Assembly: GCF_021018805.1 (NCBI RefSeq)
Contig: NC_086283.1
Span: 20,880,162-20,944,161, forward strand
Source of the DNA: Prinia subflava
Lineage: Eukaryota; Chordata; Aves; Passeriformes; Cisticolidae
Direction of reading: 5' to 3'
Length of the DNA stretch: 64,000 nt
Part shown: positions 13,697 to 25,587 of the stretch, piece by piece
Position numbering within the stretch: the stretch's first letter is position 1
Layout: each line of letters starts with the position of its first letter
Translations under genes and position numbers: made by a program
The notes under the pieces: generated by a model
What the model saw: only the letters and a program-made list of their open reading frames with translations
Told to the model about the DNA's origin: nothing
Databases searched by the model: none

Positions 13697-14277
13697 GTAA
13701 CCACCAATTCTGTATCACTTGTCTCATGTGTTAATATTTAGTTGTTGGTAGGAATTAAGTCATTCATCCAGTTTTGTTTGCGCTTGAATCAAGATCTTTA
13801 CTCAGCTCTCTCTACTAGGAATTGTTTAATTTGTTTTAGTATCTATAAAACCATTACAAATTTTAGTTTAGTTTAGTTCAATGACTGGGATTTTCCTGTT
13901 TGGCTCACAATAGAGTTTCTAAGCTGCTGTCTTTAATTTTAATTTTGCTTGCTTTTTAATAAGCTACTACCCTTACTGTTCTGGTAATTATTTGTCTTGT
14001 CTAAACTTTGTTCCATGTTCCTTTGGCTTTTAAACATTCCTTTTTGCTGTTTGAAGTTCTCACCGTACACTTTAAGATGCTTCTTTGGATCTGCTTTGTC
14101 AGTCTTTGCAGTCCTTAATTTTAGAGGATATTAATCAGTGTTGTGTTTGTTTTGTCCTACTAAACTACTAAAAATGAAATACTGTAATTGCAGTTCCTTT
14201 TCAGCTGAGAATTGTGGTGGCTGCCACATCCTCCAGGACACTCTGCTTTCTGTCAAGCTCTGCTTTCTGTTCCCTAG
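13697..14277 (+). other. CHM: CHM intron 11
   Basis: 581-bp intron between the GTAACC donor and the ttccctag acceptor. It is AT-rich, with nothing recognisable inside. Confidence 0.9.
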
Positions 14278-14374
14278 GTTTCCATTCTGACAGTGCCGCC
14301 CCTGGAACTGGGCAGAGCAGCAGTTTGTGTCATTGAGTTGTGCTCCTCCACCATGACATGCATGAAGGATACCT
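14278..14374 (+). CDS. CHM: CHM coding exon 12
   Basis: The acceptor is ttccctag (ending 14277) and the donor is GTAAGT (14375), a near-consensus site. The frame starts on a whole codon and reads [20 protein letters not shown] then [12 protein letters not shown], ending with one base (T) of a split Tyr codon. The ILTVP and [13 protein letters not shown] motifs are diagnostic of REP-1. The equivalent GDI segment makes core strands of the Rab-binding domain. The 97-bp length and phases match the mammalian exon. Confidence 0.96.
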
Positions 14375-16643
14375 GTAAGTAAAAGAGATTTCCCCTTTTG
14401 GCTCTGGCAGCTCTGGAGTAGAACTGAAAATCTCTGTGTGTTGTTCCTCTGCTGCGAAGAACACAGGGAGTGGTGGCTTCCTGCCATCATGGAGCTTCAT
14501 GGACTCATTTTCACTTACACAGGAATAAATCCTCCTTCAGGAAATAAAAATAGTATTCCAAAGCCCATTAATCTTTCTGGTAATGTCATTTGGTTTTTTT
14601 GAAAATGGGCCCCCTTAGCTGAACTATTAAATGGAAATACCTGAAATACGCTGTATTTGGGAGCTTTTTATCTTCTGAAAGGATTCTGTTGTTGGTATTT
14701 TATGTGAACTTGAAATAATTGAGCAATAAAATGTTCATTTTTGGTATTTATTAGAATAGAATTAGAGGTTATGTTAGCTAATTCTTTTTAACAAGAAAGA
14801 AGTAACTGTAATAATAACCAATTTATTTTGCTGTTAAATAGGCTTGAACTAAGTTCCTTGTATATGAAAGAAGAGTACAGTAAATGATTAAGTCATTCAG
14901 AGTTGCATTTCCTACTAAATAATAGTAAAAATACTAAAAAGTAATATAAGCTTGTAATTAATTAATAAGTGCTATAAAGCATATTGTTAATATTTATAAT
15001 TTAAATAGCTGAATTCTTTTTATTAAGAGTTCAGAAAGTGAAACTAATGGAGGATTGATGTTGCATAGGTCTAAAGTATTAGTTCTGGAATATTTTTATG
15101 GTGCTGAAATATTAAGGTTTCTGTTATTTACTTTTCTCCATAAATTCCGTTCATTTCAGAAGAGAAGGTACTGCCTTCCTTAATAAAATTTGTCTTCATA
15201 TACTGAAATAATAAAGTTCTATATTAGGCATAGCTGAGTTCCAGTTATGAGACATATTTCATAATTTTTTAAAAAACTTTTGCATCATTATCTGTAAATG
15301 GGTTTTAACCTGACTGATTTCTCCTTGGAACAATTATTTAAGATAAGTATACAAATACATCTACTCGTTGATCACACTGCACAAATGACAGACACATCAT
15401 CTGTATTGCCACTTGAGTGGAACCAAACTCCTTCACTTGCCCTAAAGATGGAGACTGTAATGATGAAATCAGGAACTGAACTCATCGTTCTTCCTGCTGG
15501 GAGAATTACTTGAAGACAAATGTTGGCAACCACTGTAACTAATGCAGTTATACCTGCGTAAATCAAATATAATCAAAATATATACTGATGACTGTGACTC
15601 ATAACCATAACCTTAAAGATAATAAAAAAGATTTTGTAGAAAGTAAATGATGTGAACTTTAGTGATTTATGCCTGGGTTTTTTGAGGAAAGGATAGATTA
15701 TATTACAGTGTTTGGGATTGGAAGCATCTAGTTAAGGTTAAGGGGAGACTTTGATTATCACCACCCTTTTTCTTCTTTTAGTACATACTCCTTCAGACAG
15801 AAGGTTTGGTCTGGGTTGAATAAAAAATGAATAATAATGTTTGAATGGAATCTGTATGTGTGCAACCTGAAAGCAGAGGAGCATGAAGGGTTAAGTTTCT
15901 GTTCCTGATGGAACCAGAGTCAAGAGCTGTGTGATGTACTGGAAAATAATGACAACAAATACAGCCAGGCTTCAGAGAGAAGACACAAGAATGTCATCTA
16001 GATTTAAAATAATATCAGACCTGTGCACTGCTTTTAAATGGATCAGGAGTTTACAGTAATGAAGAGAAAACTTAATCAGTTTAAACTTTGTACAATGTTA
16101 AATTCCTTCATGATTCTCTGATGGACACTTCTCTGGTGATAAGTTTCCAGGAAGAAATGAATCCAGTAAGGTGGTTTTCCGAAAAGATTGGCTTTTAAAT
16201 GAATGAATGGCTGGAAAATCAGGTGGGGTAAAGCAGCTGATTCTGTATCTGAGCAGAGGCCGATGAAAAGGGTCAGGAGCTGCATCAAGCGATTGGCCAA
16301 GAAGGCAGCAACTGCAGAATTTGCAAAACAACAAATAAAGGAATAGTTCAGCAGTAGTTCCTCCCATCTAATAAGTGGATGAATAAAACGTTGTGCAAAG
16401 GATTGCACAGTCACAGTGTACATCATAGAATAACTTAGAGAATGCTGAGACATTTCCAGAGAATTTCCCTGTGTGCTGTACATACACTGTATGTCCATAG
16501 TACAGCACTTCCCTGGCTTAAAGGAAGTGATTTTATGAAGAATTGTGATTTCTAAAAGCCTACTGTGCCTTATAAAAATTGTAAATGTTGTTCATCTGTC
16601 TGTGTGTTGGTGATTGGAATTAATTTGTGTTCTCTTTTCCCAG
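14375..16643 (+). other. CHM: CHM intron 12
   Basis: 2.3-kb AT-rich intron with a near-consensus GTAAGT donor. No repeat family or further exon was recognised. Short open frames on the minus strand around 16.1-16.5 kb lack splice context and conserved motifs. Confidence 0.88.
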
Positions 16644-16736
16644 ATTTAGTCCATCTAACCTGTCCATCAACTAAAACTGCAAGGGAAGATTTAGAGCCTG
16701 TTGTACAGAAGTTATTCAATCTACATACAGAAAAAG
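16644..16736 (+). CDS. CHM: CHM coding exon 13
   Basis: The acceptor is tcttttcccag (ending 16643) and the donor is GTATAA (16737). The first two bases complete Tyr, then [20 protein letters not shown] and [10 protein letters not shown] follow, ending with one G of the next codon. The [16 protein letters not shown] helix is a clear REP-1 match. The exon is 93 bp; the human exon is 99 bp as I recall, so two codons appear to be missing near the variable C-terminal end of this segment. The phase is unchanged, so this is an in-frame length difference and not damage. Confidence 0.95.
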
Positions 16737-19201
16737 GTATAAATACTTAAATTAGGTATCATGATACTATCTTGTATAAATATATTTTACTGAAGTAGCT
16801 GTTACTGATTTCTTCGGCTGTGGTTTAACTTCAATATCCAAGGACATGGCTATTGTGAGTGCCTGGGACCTTTTTATTTCGCACTTCCTTTTTGCATGAA
16901 ATGAATTTGCTGTTCAGTACATCTTTGAAAGGTGCAGTAGTGAAATGAGATATTTGTGAAAATATCAACCCAAGCAAGCTGCTTGGGTTGTTCTTGTCTC
17001 TTATTCTCAGGCTGTTGCTCAGCCTCTTGTTTTCAAGTGTTTCCTTGTTTGTTGTTTGAATTAAATTCTCTGGATTCTACTGTAAGCAGTGGAAGCATAA
17101 AGTTGTTCGATATTGTTATCACAGAGATAGATTTCCAGTAATGAACTACTTGGCCCTAAATTCAAGGAAACCTTGGCTACTTCTTTGAACTTTGGCCTTG
17201 AGATGGACAATTCCACACCCCAGAGGAGAGCAGCTGCTGATTGAGCAGTTGCTGCCTAGAAGGAAATTGTTCCTGAAATACTTGGGCTAATTCCACACAA
17301 GTATTTGAAATTTAATCCTGAGATCTTAAATGTGACCATATTTGTGGTAGATGCCCACAGAGTAGGTGATGTGCATATGGGAGATGCTGCTGCGTTCTAA
17401 CCCTGGCAAAAGCAAGTTTAAATACAGTGTGCTCATGCTGCATGGCAGTAAATCACACTTCTGAGAGAAAACAATGCTCAGCTCCCAGTGACAGGGGTTT
17501 TGTTGGTATAAATGCAAGTTACTAAGGTGTGGGGTACTTCATGATATTCATAATTGGTTTGCTTGTAATATTTAGAATACAACTTGGGTTTGTAAATAGA
17601 AAACTTTATTAGACTGGAGAGTTGCAAACATTTCCCATTTGTATATATGTTAATTTAAAGCCTGCTAATTTTCACCTTTTAATATTTAACTTCTACCTTC
17701 AATTTTCAAGACAGTGCCATGTGTTTCAAAGACCTGGTGAAAAGAAGACCAGCTTAGTGTCTTCTAATCATTTGGGGAGGGGTGGCATTAATCTTAATGT
17801 TTAAAGTGATCCAGTTTCGAAATGATAGATTGTTTAGAAGCTGACTGAAATTCTTCTGTAGGAACTCTGTGATCATAGGGGTCCTCAGGTGCACTGAGGC
17901 ACTGAAAAGCCAGTTTTCCCTGACACATAGGCCTTTTTATCATCAGGATGAGGTAGTGGTCGTATTTTAATTAAAATGTCAGAACAAATACTGTTGGAGT
18001 TATTGAAAATGAATCACCAGATAAAGTGAGCACTGGGCCATGGCAGGTCAAAGAGGCAAAGTCACCTGGAGAAGAGGACTCCATTCATTTTCCTGCCTAA
18101 ATGAGGAAGAAGTAACTTTTATGAGCAATGTGAACTTTTAAATATATTAAAGAGCATCTTGCCCTGTATTAAGTCTCGGACTTTCACAGGCTGATGAATT
18201 TAATTTATATTTCAAACTGTTCAGTATGAGTAGCGCCTATTTTTTTTTTAACTATTTGACAGTTATAAAAAGATACTGAAGGAATAGCATAGATTTATCT
18301 CTTTTCTTGTAATTCAACTGCTTCAAAATACTGTTTTGAATGCCATAGTTATCAAAAAGTTCCTTCCTTGGAAAGGAGTAAATCTCACAAGGTCTTTTAC
18401 AAGCTTCATTTACTTTAGAGGAGGTAAAATACAAGAAAGAGGACAGCAAATATTCCAAACAAATAGTATCTATTAAGCTCAGAATCTGTGTTGTGTATTC
18501 CTCCATTGCATTGTGCACTGTTAAAAAGTGACCTTCATCTTCCCAGAGCTTTCTCTGCCTGTGTGCAGAGGGATCGTAGGAATGTACAAAGTACAGCAGG
18601 CAGGGACAGATTATGAGCAAGGAAGTTGAGTTTGTGATAATTTTGTATTCTTGATGGGTATTGCAGCACAGTACAACCCTCAGGAAATGCAGATAAATAC
18701 AAATTACTCATTTATTTTCATTTAGCAGCACTGCCACAATTAGAGATTCTATGTGCAGAGATAAAGTCTGAAATGAGGGGAAGAAATGACACGTGAGAAA
18801 TATCTGTACACAGGGAATTCAATGCTTTTGAGCTGGCAGAGCCCAGGGAGGGCTTGCTCAGTCTGTCATGTGCTCTGGGAGTTTATCCCCAGTGAAGGAG
18901 ATAATGTGAGAGGTGTTAAATTTAAACCAGGCTTCTTGGTAGGCTGCTCATAGTGATAACTGCTGCTGGCGTGGTGGAGGGTGTGCAGAGAGAGTAGAGT
19001 TTGTATAGCTGTGCTTGGAAAGAAAAGGGAAACAGCGATGAAGAAGAGTCTCAGAAAGTTAAATAATTGGCTTTTTGAAGAACAAAAATACTTCATTACA
19101 GTAATTCCATGGTAAAAATTTGATTTTCAGTGTGCTAGATTATATGTCTATCTCATGACACAACAACACTGATTACTGCAAACACTCCTTTTCCTTTTTA
19201 G
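16737..19201 (+). other. CHM: CHM intron 13
   Basis: 2.5-kb intron between the GTATAA donor and the tttttag acceptor. Nothing beyond ordinary AT-rich intronic sequence was recognised. Confidence 0.88.
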
Positions 19202-19368
19202 AGACTGAAAATGAAGAGCTGGAGAAACCCAGAGTCCTCTGGGCAGTTTACTTCAACATGAGAGATTCTTCAGGAGTTGAGAAGAGTTCCTATGCTGGCT
19301 TACCCTCCAACGTTTATGTCTGCTCTGGGCCAGACTCTGCTTTAGGAAATGACTGTGCTGTCAAACAG
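19202..19368 (+). CDS. CHM: CHM coding exon 14
   Basis: The acceptor is a pyrimidine-rich tract ending tttttag at 19201 and the donor is GTTGGG (19369), which is weaker than the other donors here. The first two bases complete Glu. The frame then reads [40 protein letters not shown] and [15 protein letters not shown]. [12 protein letters not shown] and [12 protein letters not shown] are strong REP-1 landmarks; this is the last conserved structural stretch before the variable tail. Length is 167 bp against a remembered 161 bp in human, an in-frame gain of two codons near the start that offsets the loss in exon 13. Confidence 0.95.
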
Positions 19369-22300
19369 GTTGGGCAGAGCAGATTTTGGTTGCAGAACTT
19401 TAATTTTAAAGAAATAAGTCCAATACAGTCTGGGTTATTCTGCTATACAAAAATATAAATGATAACTCTGCAAAATTATAAAATTAGGTAGATGGAGAGA
19501 TCAGGAAATAGTCAAGAGTCTTTCACCTGGAACATAAAAGAGGAGGTACAATACAAATCAAAGCCAGAAAATCCTGTCTAGAGTTCACGTTGAAAGGATC
19601 ACCAAAGAAGCTTATCGCTTGCAGGACGTAGTCTCAAACCAGAAACTCACTGGGGAAAAACCCAACACAATTCCTAATGTGGTAGATTAGGCCTCCTGTC
19701 TTAGTTTTCCTTCTCTGTGCCTTGGTATCACTGTAGTACACAATTTTCCTTTCAGAGATCCCCTGGATAAGGAAGGAACAGATTCTTGGGCAGATCTACA
19801 CCAGCAGCCCCTCTGATGTCAGAGCACTTTCAGAGACAGGAGAACATTTCACAGCTGTGGAGGATTAAGTGTCACTGGGCATTTTTAAAGCTGTGTTTTC
19901 ATGGCCATGATCAGACAGTGTGCATGCCATCTTCTATCCAGTTGCAGGATTTTTTATGACTAAGTCATAAACCTCTTAAAAATAAGAATTTGAAGTGGAA
20001 AGGCTGACATAGCCTGAACTGCAGGGTCAGAACAGTGTCATTAAGGGCTAATAATTTCCTTCATTTTACTTTACAAGGCAATAATTTGCTTCCCAGAGGG
20101 ATAAAGAACCGTAAAGTCAAAAAATAATGCAAGACAATTATAGTAGCAGTTTTGAATTGTAAATGAATTAATTTCTGAATTTGATTTTTTCAAACTGTTG
20201 TTTAAAACAGGGTATGTTAAAATACTATTAAATACACTTAGAACACACCTATTTCTGATTCTTACATTTCTGACATTCAGGTTTTTCTTCGCTAATAGTT
20301 TTTCTTCTTACCAGTGAACAATGATGTGATAGATCAGGCCCTGCTTAAATATTCTTGGAGCTGCAGTTCAACCTTTGTGTTCAAACTATTGGCCATGCTA
20401 ATAGCCAATAGTTTGAGAGATGCTAAGCAGATCTCCAAAGAGGAACCATCAAGAGCCCGAATCACTTCTTAGACAAAAATAGAGAGGCTGTGTTTTTTTG
20501 AAATTTATTTAAATTTTGAAACAAACGGTCACAAGTTAAAGTGGAAAATATTGCAGTGTAAACATGTCTATAATTCGAAGTCTTATGTGAGAGCAAAGTA
20601 AAGAATAGGCTGAAGATGAAGCAGGAGTCACACCATGCGGGACTTGTAGACAAGTGGAGGAGGGAAATAGCTGTAAGTTGGTGTGTCTTCCACTCCCAAA
20701 TCACTCTCACTCTCCTAAGAATGGGATGAGAATCTCCAGACAGGAGATATCTGCAAACCCATGGATCAGAATAGCTTAAAAAACCCCAGTGTATGTATTG
20801 AAGATAGCTTGGAAAATTATATCTGATTTCTCTAGTCATTTTGGGGTTAGTGTTTTAGTGATACTTACTGTGATTTACTTCTTCATTATCATCAGTATTA
20901 CTGAATTCTGATTGTCATGCTGTGTGATTGCACTGCTGATACATTATTGGGAAAGCAAGACCACAGCTCTTACAGACAGCTCTCCATCTACACCTCATAC
21001 ACAAATTACTGCCCTCTTGTTTTATTATAATTTTCTGTTCAGTTCCTGGGGTGATACTGAATTAATGCTGATAGTTGCATTTATGTACCCTGAGGACAGG
21101 CTAAATGAAATGAAGATGCCATTTATGATCCATTCAAACTTTCTATGTGTGGATCCAGTAAAGCATCTGGCTTCCAGTTTTCTGTGTTTTCACTGCTTCA
21201 ACATGACATGAATTGCTATGAGCTAAAGTAATATATTCCCTGATATATTTCAGACTTTTGAGGCATATTCATGGTCATGAGAGGATGTACTACTGTCAGG
21301 CCTGTATTTATCCTTTAACCTGTTTATTTTCTATATCTGGAAGGATTTCAGAAGTAATCAAGTGATCTTAGTTTGGTTATGATCCCTGTAAAAGTTGCTG
21401 GGAAAGTTCATACAGTTTATCCACAAATTGGGATGCAATAAAACAGGGACAGAATTTAGTTTTATTCAACTCTTAACTTACTGGAGTTGCTATGCAAGGA
21501 CTTTACATGCCTTTGTCTTAATGCTGGATTCAACTGGGCACACATTTCTCAGCTGAGACTACTAAATATTGAAGGAATTATTGTCTACCTTAATTATGTA
21601 CATTAAATAACAAAGTGTTATAATGAAAGAGTTGTTAAATTATTACTGTTTATTCTGTATTGCTTCAGCTGGTTAAGATTAACTTAAAAACCTGGGAGAC
21701 CTGAAAGTGCTTTATACCATTAAATTGTTCACTTGTAATCAGTGCCATGATGTCCTACATCACATTCTTCCCATGTTGTTCCCATGAGAATTTTTTCCCA
21801 TGTTCAACCTTGTAACTGTTTAACCATTTTTGGAGTGGATATTTGCAGACTGATAGGACTGAATAATTGTTGAGAACTGCATAGGAAATGTTTGTCTGCT
21901 CTAATTTGTCATATATTTAGTTCAAAATATCTTCCCTCAGTATCCAATAAATGCAATAATCATTGAAATATATTTTTGGAGAAGCAAGGACAAGTGCAAA
22001 CTTGAAATTAGAAGTTTTACCCTTGCCTTCAAAAGCTAAATCCCAGCTTTTTAGGATGTTGTACCCTTGCCTTACTAGGCAAGGCTTTCAAATGACAAAA
22101 CCATGGTTTTGAAGTAGGGAACAAAATTGTCCATTTTTTCATATACTAATATAAAAAGTTTGAAACAGTTTTGCATGAGAATGGAAGAGTAAAATTTAGA
22201 CAGGAGAATGAAAAATCAAATTGAACTGAGAGCAGACAACATCATTTAAGCAGTTAATAGTGGAGTCCTGCATCTGTGTGCTGCTGATGGAAACCCAGGG

Positions 22301-23752
22301 CTGGTGGGCAGTGGAGTTCATCCCAGAGAGCTCTTGGGTACAAACTCAGGGGTGGAGTCATCTGCAAACAATTCCCTCTTGTCCAGGGTTCCTCATGGTA
22401 GAATGGGCCTTTGCAGGTGGCACTAAGTGAGCCTTGTCAGCTTGGCTGGGCAGGGCCTGGAGCAGGAGGAATTATCAGGATTAACAGCATTCCTGCCTGT
22501 GTGGGAGCTCTCACCACAGGCTGCCTTTGGGGATGGGTCACTGAGCAGACAAGTGCAAAGGGAATATTCCTCTGCCTTCTTAGAAGTGCAGCCCAGACCC
22601 ATGATCTCCTTCAGGTGTCTGGGTTTGCCTTGGTAGCTTAAGGGCTTGGAAAAGGAAGCCTTGATGGAAATGTGGAGGGCATGTGGATTCAGTAAATAAA
22701 TTCCCAGTGTCTCAGGCTTTTTTAGTTTTGAATTTATTTATAAGATAACATTATAGATGGGTTAGCTGTATAAGTACATGTCAAAGTGTTTAACACTAGG
22801 TAATTGAACTTCTTGGATTCTTGTGGGGTTTTAAAGGATTTTTGGCCTCCTTTGTTTGTATAAAATGTCTGGTTCTCTGGAATCCAGAGGTTGTATTCCT
22901 TTGGTTCTTTGTTCTCCTAGATTTTGTCCATGTTGTAATAACAACCTCACTGGTGTTCCAAGAACATGTTTCTTTTTAATATCTGCCATTGCAGTGGCCA
23001 AGAAACTTGTGTGTATTTAATTTCTAAACTTTGGTGTCATGAAGAGCAGGTGCAATTGTAAATTAACCTTGAACTAGATCTGTCTTTTTATCTAAAAGGC
23101 AGCTCTTTTCATGCATAACGGGTCTGTGTGCACACAGGTCTGTGCATGTAATACCTTAGAATTATAATAGGACTTTTTAATAAACCACAAATGTATTGGG
23201 ATATATTTTCAATGGTAATATTCCATTGGATAAGAGTAGTTCTCATCTGGGCTATGTTTAAGATGTTCAGAAAGATTTTTTTTTTTTGCAGTTTTTTAAT
23301 TTAAGAAGGAAACCCACATAGCCATGATATGGACTGTACATATGTACAATTTCCTTGTTACGTGACATGGATCCCTCTCTCTGAAAAGAGCCAAGATCTT
23401 TCTCATGCTTTGCCTTGGACTGCAACTGGGGATAGTTTCATGGTGCAAAAGATCAGTTGGCTTCCAAAAAAATCCTCTTTCTTGTTCCTAATACAACGTA
23501 GAATGACCAGCATTATTTACAAAGCCCCATGCTGTGACTTCGTAGTAGAACAATGTAGAAATATAAATTGCTTTTTTCTCTTTTGAGGTCTGCAAGAAGG
23601 AATGTATTTCCCATGTGTTTGCAATACTGTCAAAGTATTAAATCACTATTGATTTGAAAGAACGGAGGTTCATTTTAAATATCTGTAAAATATTACCTCA
23701 GGGTGGTACATTTCAAGGTAAAGTTTATGTTATTCTTCTTTTTTCTGAATAG
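19369..23752 (+). other. CHM: CHM intron 14
   Basis: 4.4-kb intron. It contains a perfect 13-bp inverted repeat at 20381-20416, a GC-richer unassigned block at about 22270-22640, and a T-run followed by gcag near 23276-23291 that resembles a cryptic splice acceptor but leads into no convincing exon. Confidence 0.88.
20381..20416. repeat. Perfect 13-bp inverted repeat, 10-nt loop
   Basis: TCAAACTATTGGC (20381-20393) and GCCAATAGTTTGA (20404-20416) are exact reverse complements separated by 10 bases. Each arm includes an ATTGG/CCAAT pentamer, so the arms also carry opposed CCAAT-box-like motifs. It lies inside CHM intron 14 and would fold into a hairpin in the pre-mRNA. Confidence 0.95.
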
Positions 23753-23953
23753 GCTGAGACTATTTTCCGAGAAATGTTTCCAACAGAGGAATTTTGCCCC
23801 CCGCCACCAAATCCAGAAGATATTATTTATGAAGATGAAGATCAGATTGAGCCAGAAGAGCCTGGATCGAATAATTCACCAGAGACAAAGCCTGAATCCT
23901 CAGCTGAGGAGAGCACTAGTGGAAGTGGTGCTGCTGTTACAAAGGAAGAATGA
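23753..23953 (+). CDS. CHM: CHM last coding exon (exon 15) with stop codon
   Basis: The acceptor is tttttctgaatag ending at 23752. The frame opens on a whole codon with [20 protein letters not shown] then [16 protein letters not shown], followed by a Ser/Glu/Pro-rich tail ([19 protein letters not shown]) and TGA at 23951-23953. The [11 protein letters not shown] motif marks the REP-1 C-terminus; the acidic tail after it is poorly conserved among vertebrates. The coding length including stop is 201 bp, slightly longer than the human 192 bp as I recall. The final Glu-Glu codons and the stop codon fall in the first units of a GAAT tetranucleotide repeat. Confidence 0.96.
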   Translation, partial: AETIFREMFPTEEFCPPPPNPEDIIYEDEDQIEPEEPGSNNSPETKPESSAEESTSGSGAAVTKEE

Positions 23954-24000
23954 ATGAATGAATAAATGAATGAATGAACGAATGAATGAACGAATGAACG
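23947..24000. repeat. GAAT-type tetranucleotide microsatellite spanning the CHM stop codon
   Basis: About 13 units of a GAAT tetranucleotide with a few changes (one aaat, three aacg). The last Glu codon and the TGA stop at 23951-23953 lie in the first units. A second in-frame stop (TAA, 23963-23965) follows immediately, and an AATAAA hexamer occurs by chance of composition at 23961. Confidence 0.95.
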
Positions 24001-24172
24001 GTTTTCTCTTAGAAGAGGAGGCAGTAAGAAAAAGAGGTTTTAAACCCCTAGAGATATGTTATTTACCACTGCCTTACTTTCCTTAGCTTGGATCATCTTT
24101 TTGAAATAGTTTCATTGATAGCTGAGGCACTTTTAAACTGTCCATCAGATCCAGTGGGGTTTGTAGGTAAAC

Positions 24173-24194
24173 AAAAAAAAAAAAAAAAAAAAAA
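24173..24194. repeat. Poly(A) tract in the CHM 3' UTR
   Basis: 22 consecutive A residues followed by ccaaaaaaaaccccc. No retroelement body was recognised upstream of it, so it is listed as a simple repeat. As part of the 3' UTR it would be a site for internal oligo(dT) priming. Confidence 0.95.
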
Positions 24195-24956
24195 CCAAAA
24201 AAAACCCCCACAGAATGAAGTATCTGAATTGAAAGTGCTAAAATAGGATTCATGATTTAATGAGAAGATTTGATTTTATTCTACATCTTGGAAAAATCTT
24301 CCATCTTTTAAGAAAGCAACAAGTCAAAACTAAGCAAAAGAAAAAAATGTAAGTTTGTTTACCAGTTAGAAGATGTTTTCTACTAAAAATCTTTGGCTCT
24401 CTTCTAATTAAACAGCTGAAGGTGAGGCTCACCATCTGTGCTTCGCAGTGGTCTTATGAATGGAATTTAAAGGCAATAATACTGACGGTTCCTGAGTGGC
24501 TTTATTGTATGGTTTTGAAACTGATGCCATAATCAAGTAGGGGATATAATCCAGAATATGTTCCTCAGATGGACCTACTTTGCATTCATTTTTTTTAGTA
24601 AGACCTAACAGTTGACATGTTTTCATTAGTGACTTCATTTACTGGAGTCAGGAAAATGGCAGATTTTAAACTTAATGCCAGATTTCCCAGCAAAATTTAA
24701 AGTCAAAATGGAACATTCCTGTTACTAGTCTCCCTGGATTTGTTGCACTGTTTCGGCCTTTGGGAAGCCAATAGTTACTTTTTGAAGTTTGAGGTCTGAG
24801 AAGTTTAAATGACCATCAACTGAGAAGGTTTGTGGTGGAGAGGAAGTTCAACTGAAAATTCCAAAGGTTTGTATTGATCCCAGTTAATAGGATTAAAATT
24901 GGTGTGATAGCTGTAAACTATGCATTTTGTAATGATAAATCATGAAGCATTTATAC

Positions 24957-24962
24957 AATAAA
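24957..24962 (+). terminator. CHM: Candidate CHM poly(A) signal
   Basis: Canonical AATAAA about 1 kb after the stop codon, inside an AT-rich stretch. There is no strong GT-rich element just downstream, so usage is uncertain. Other AATAAA hexamers occur at 25219 and 26358. Confidence 0.5.
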
Positions 24963-25565
24963 ATTTATTGAACTATTTATAAACCTAATTAGTATGAAAA
25001 AACTACAAAATGAGAAAGCTGTTGTAAATGACCATGTTAAACTTGCGCTTTTTCTGAACCAGGCTTGAAATCAGATATGAAAAGTATTTATCATGTACTT
25101 AAAGATTTACTTTGAAATGCACACCCAGTAGATCACTAGTATCTCTAGAGTTGATGATTTGGGGTTTAAACTTCATGAAGGTAGAGCCAGTTCCAGCAGT
25201 GCTTAAATACTGTAAGTAAATAAAAAATGCCACTGAGTCATGAACATTGAGCTCTGCCTGGCCATGCCACAGCCAGGCTTCTGTACAGTCCTGTGGTACC
25301 TGTGCCTGCCCTGAACCTGGCTCCAGGCTGCAAAGGGGAATTTATTTATTTTTTTACAGCATAACTGATACTGTTCTCTTTGTCCTGCATCAAGTACACT
25401 GTCCAGTTTGCATTTCAGGGTTAGTGTTTGCACCCTTTGTTGGATAGGTACCGGTATGTATACGTCTGTGTGCGCATAATCCCAAAATCCTCAGAAAAAC
25501 ACGTGCCTGGAATGTTCCCAGTGTTCAACAGCTGTAACCTCTGGATGCTTGTGATTGAGCAGTTA

Positions 25566-25587
25566 TTTCATATATATATATATGAAA
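25566..25587. repeat. 22-bp perfect palindrome (AT dinucleotide core)
   Basis: TTTCATATATA followed by its exact reverse complement, giving an uninterrupted 22-bp palindrome with a TA-repeat core. It is possibly a cruciform-prone site or simply a short TA microsatellite with symmetrical flanks. Confidence 0.95.

Larger units (their letters stand above)
23954..24980 (+). other. CHM: CHM 3' untranslated region (minimal extent)
   Basis: The sequence after the stop codon starts in the microsatellite, includes a 22-base A tract (24173-24194) and reaches a canonical AATAAA at 24957-24962. Cleavage is therefore expected near 24975-24985. Human CHM has a 3' UTR of several kilobases as I recall, so longer isoforms using later hexamers at 25219 or 26358 are possible. 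The true end cannot be decided from sequence alone. Confidence 0.6.

Noticed and set aside
23276..23586. Alternative CHM exon after a T-rich tract ending gcag near 23291
   Set aside because: The sequence after it has no frame that continues CHM, and exon 14 joins exon 15 perfectly without it.
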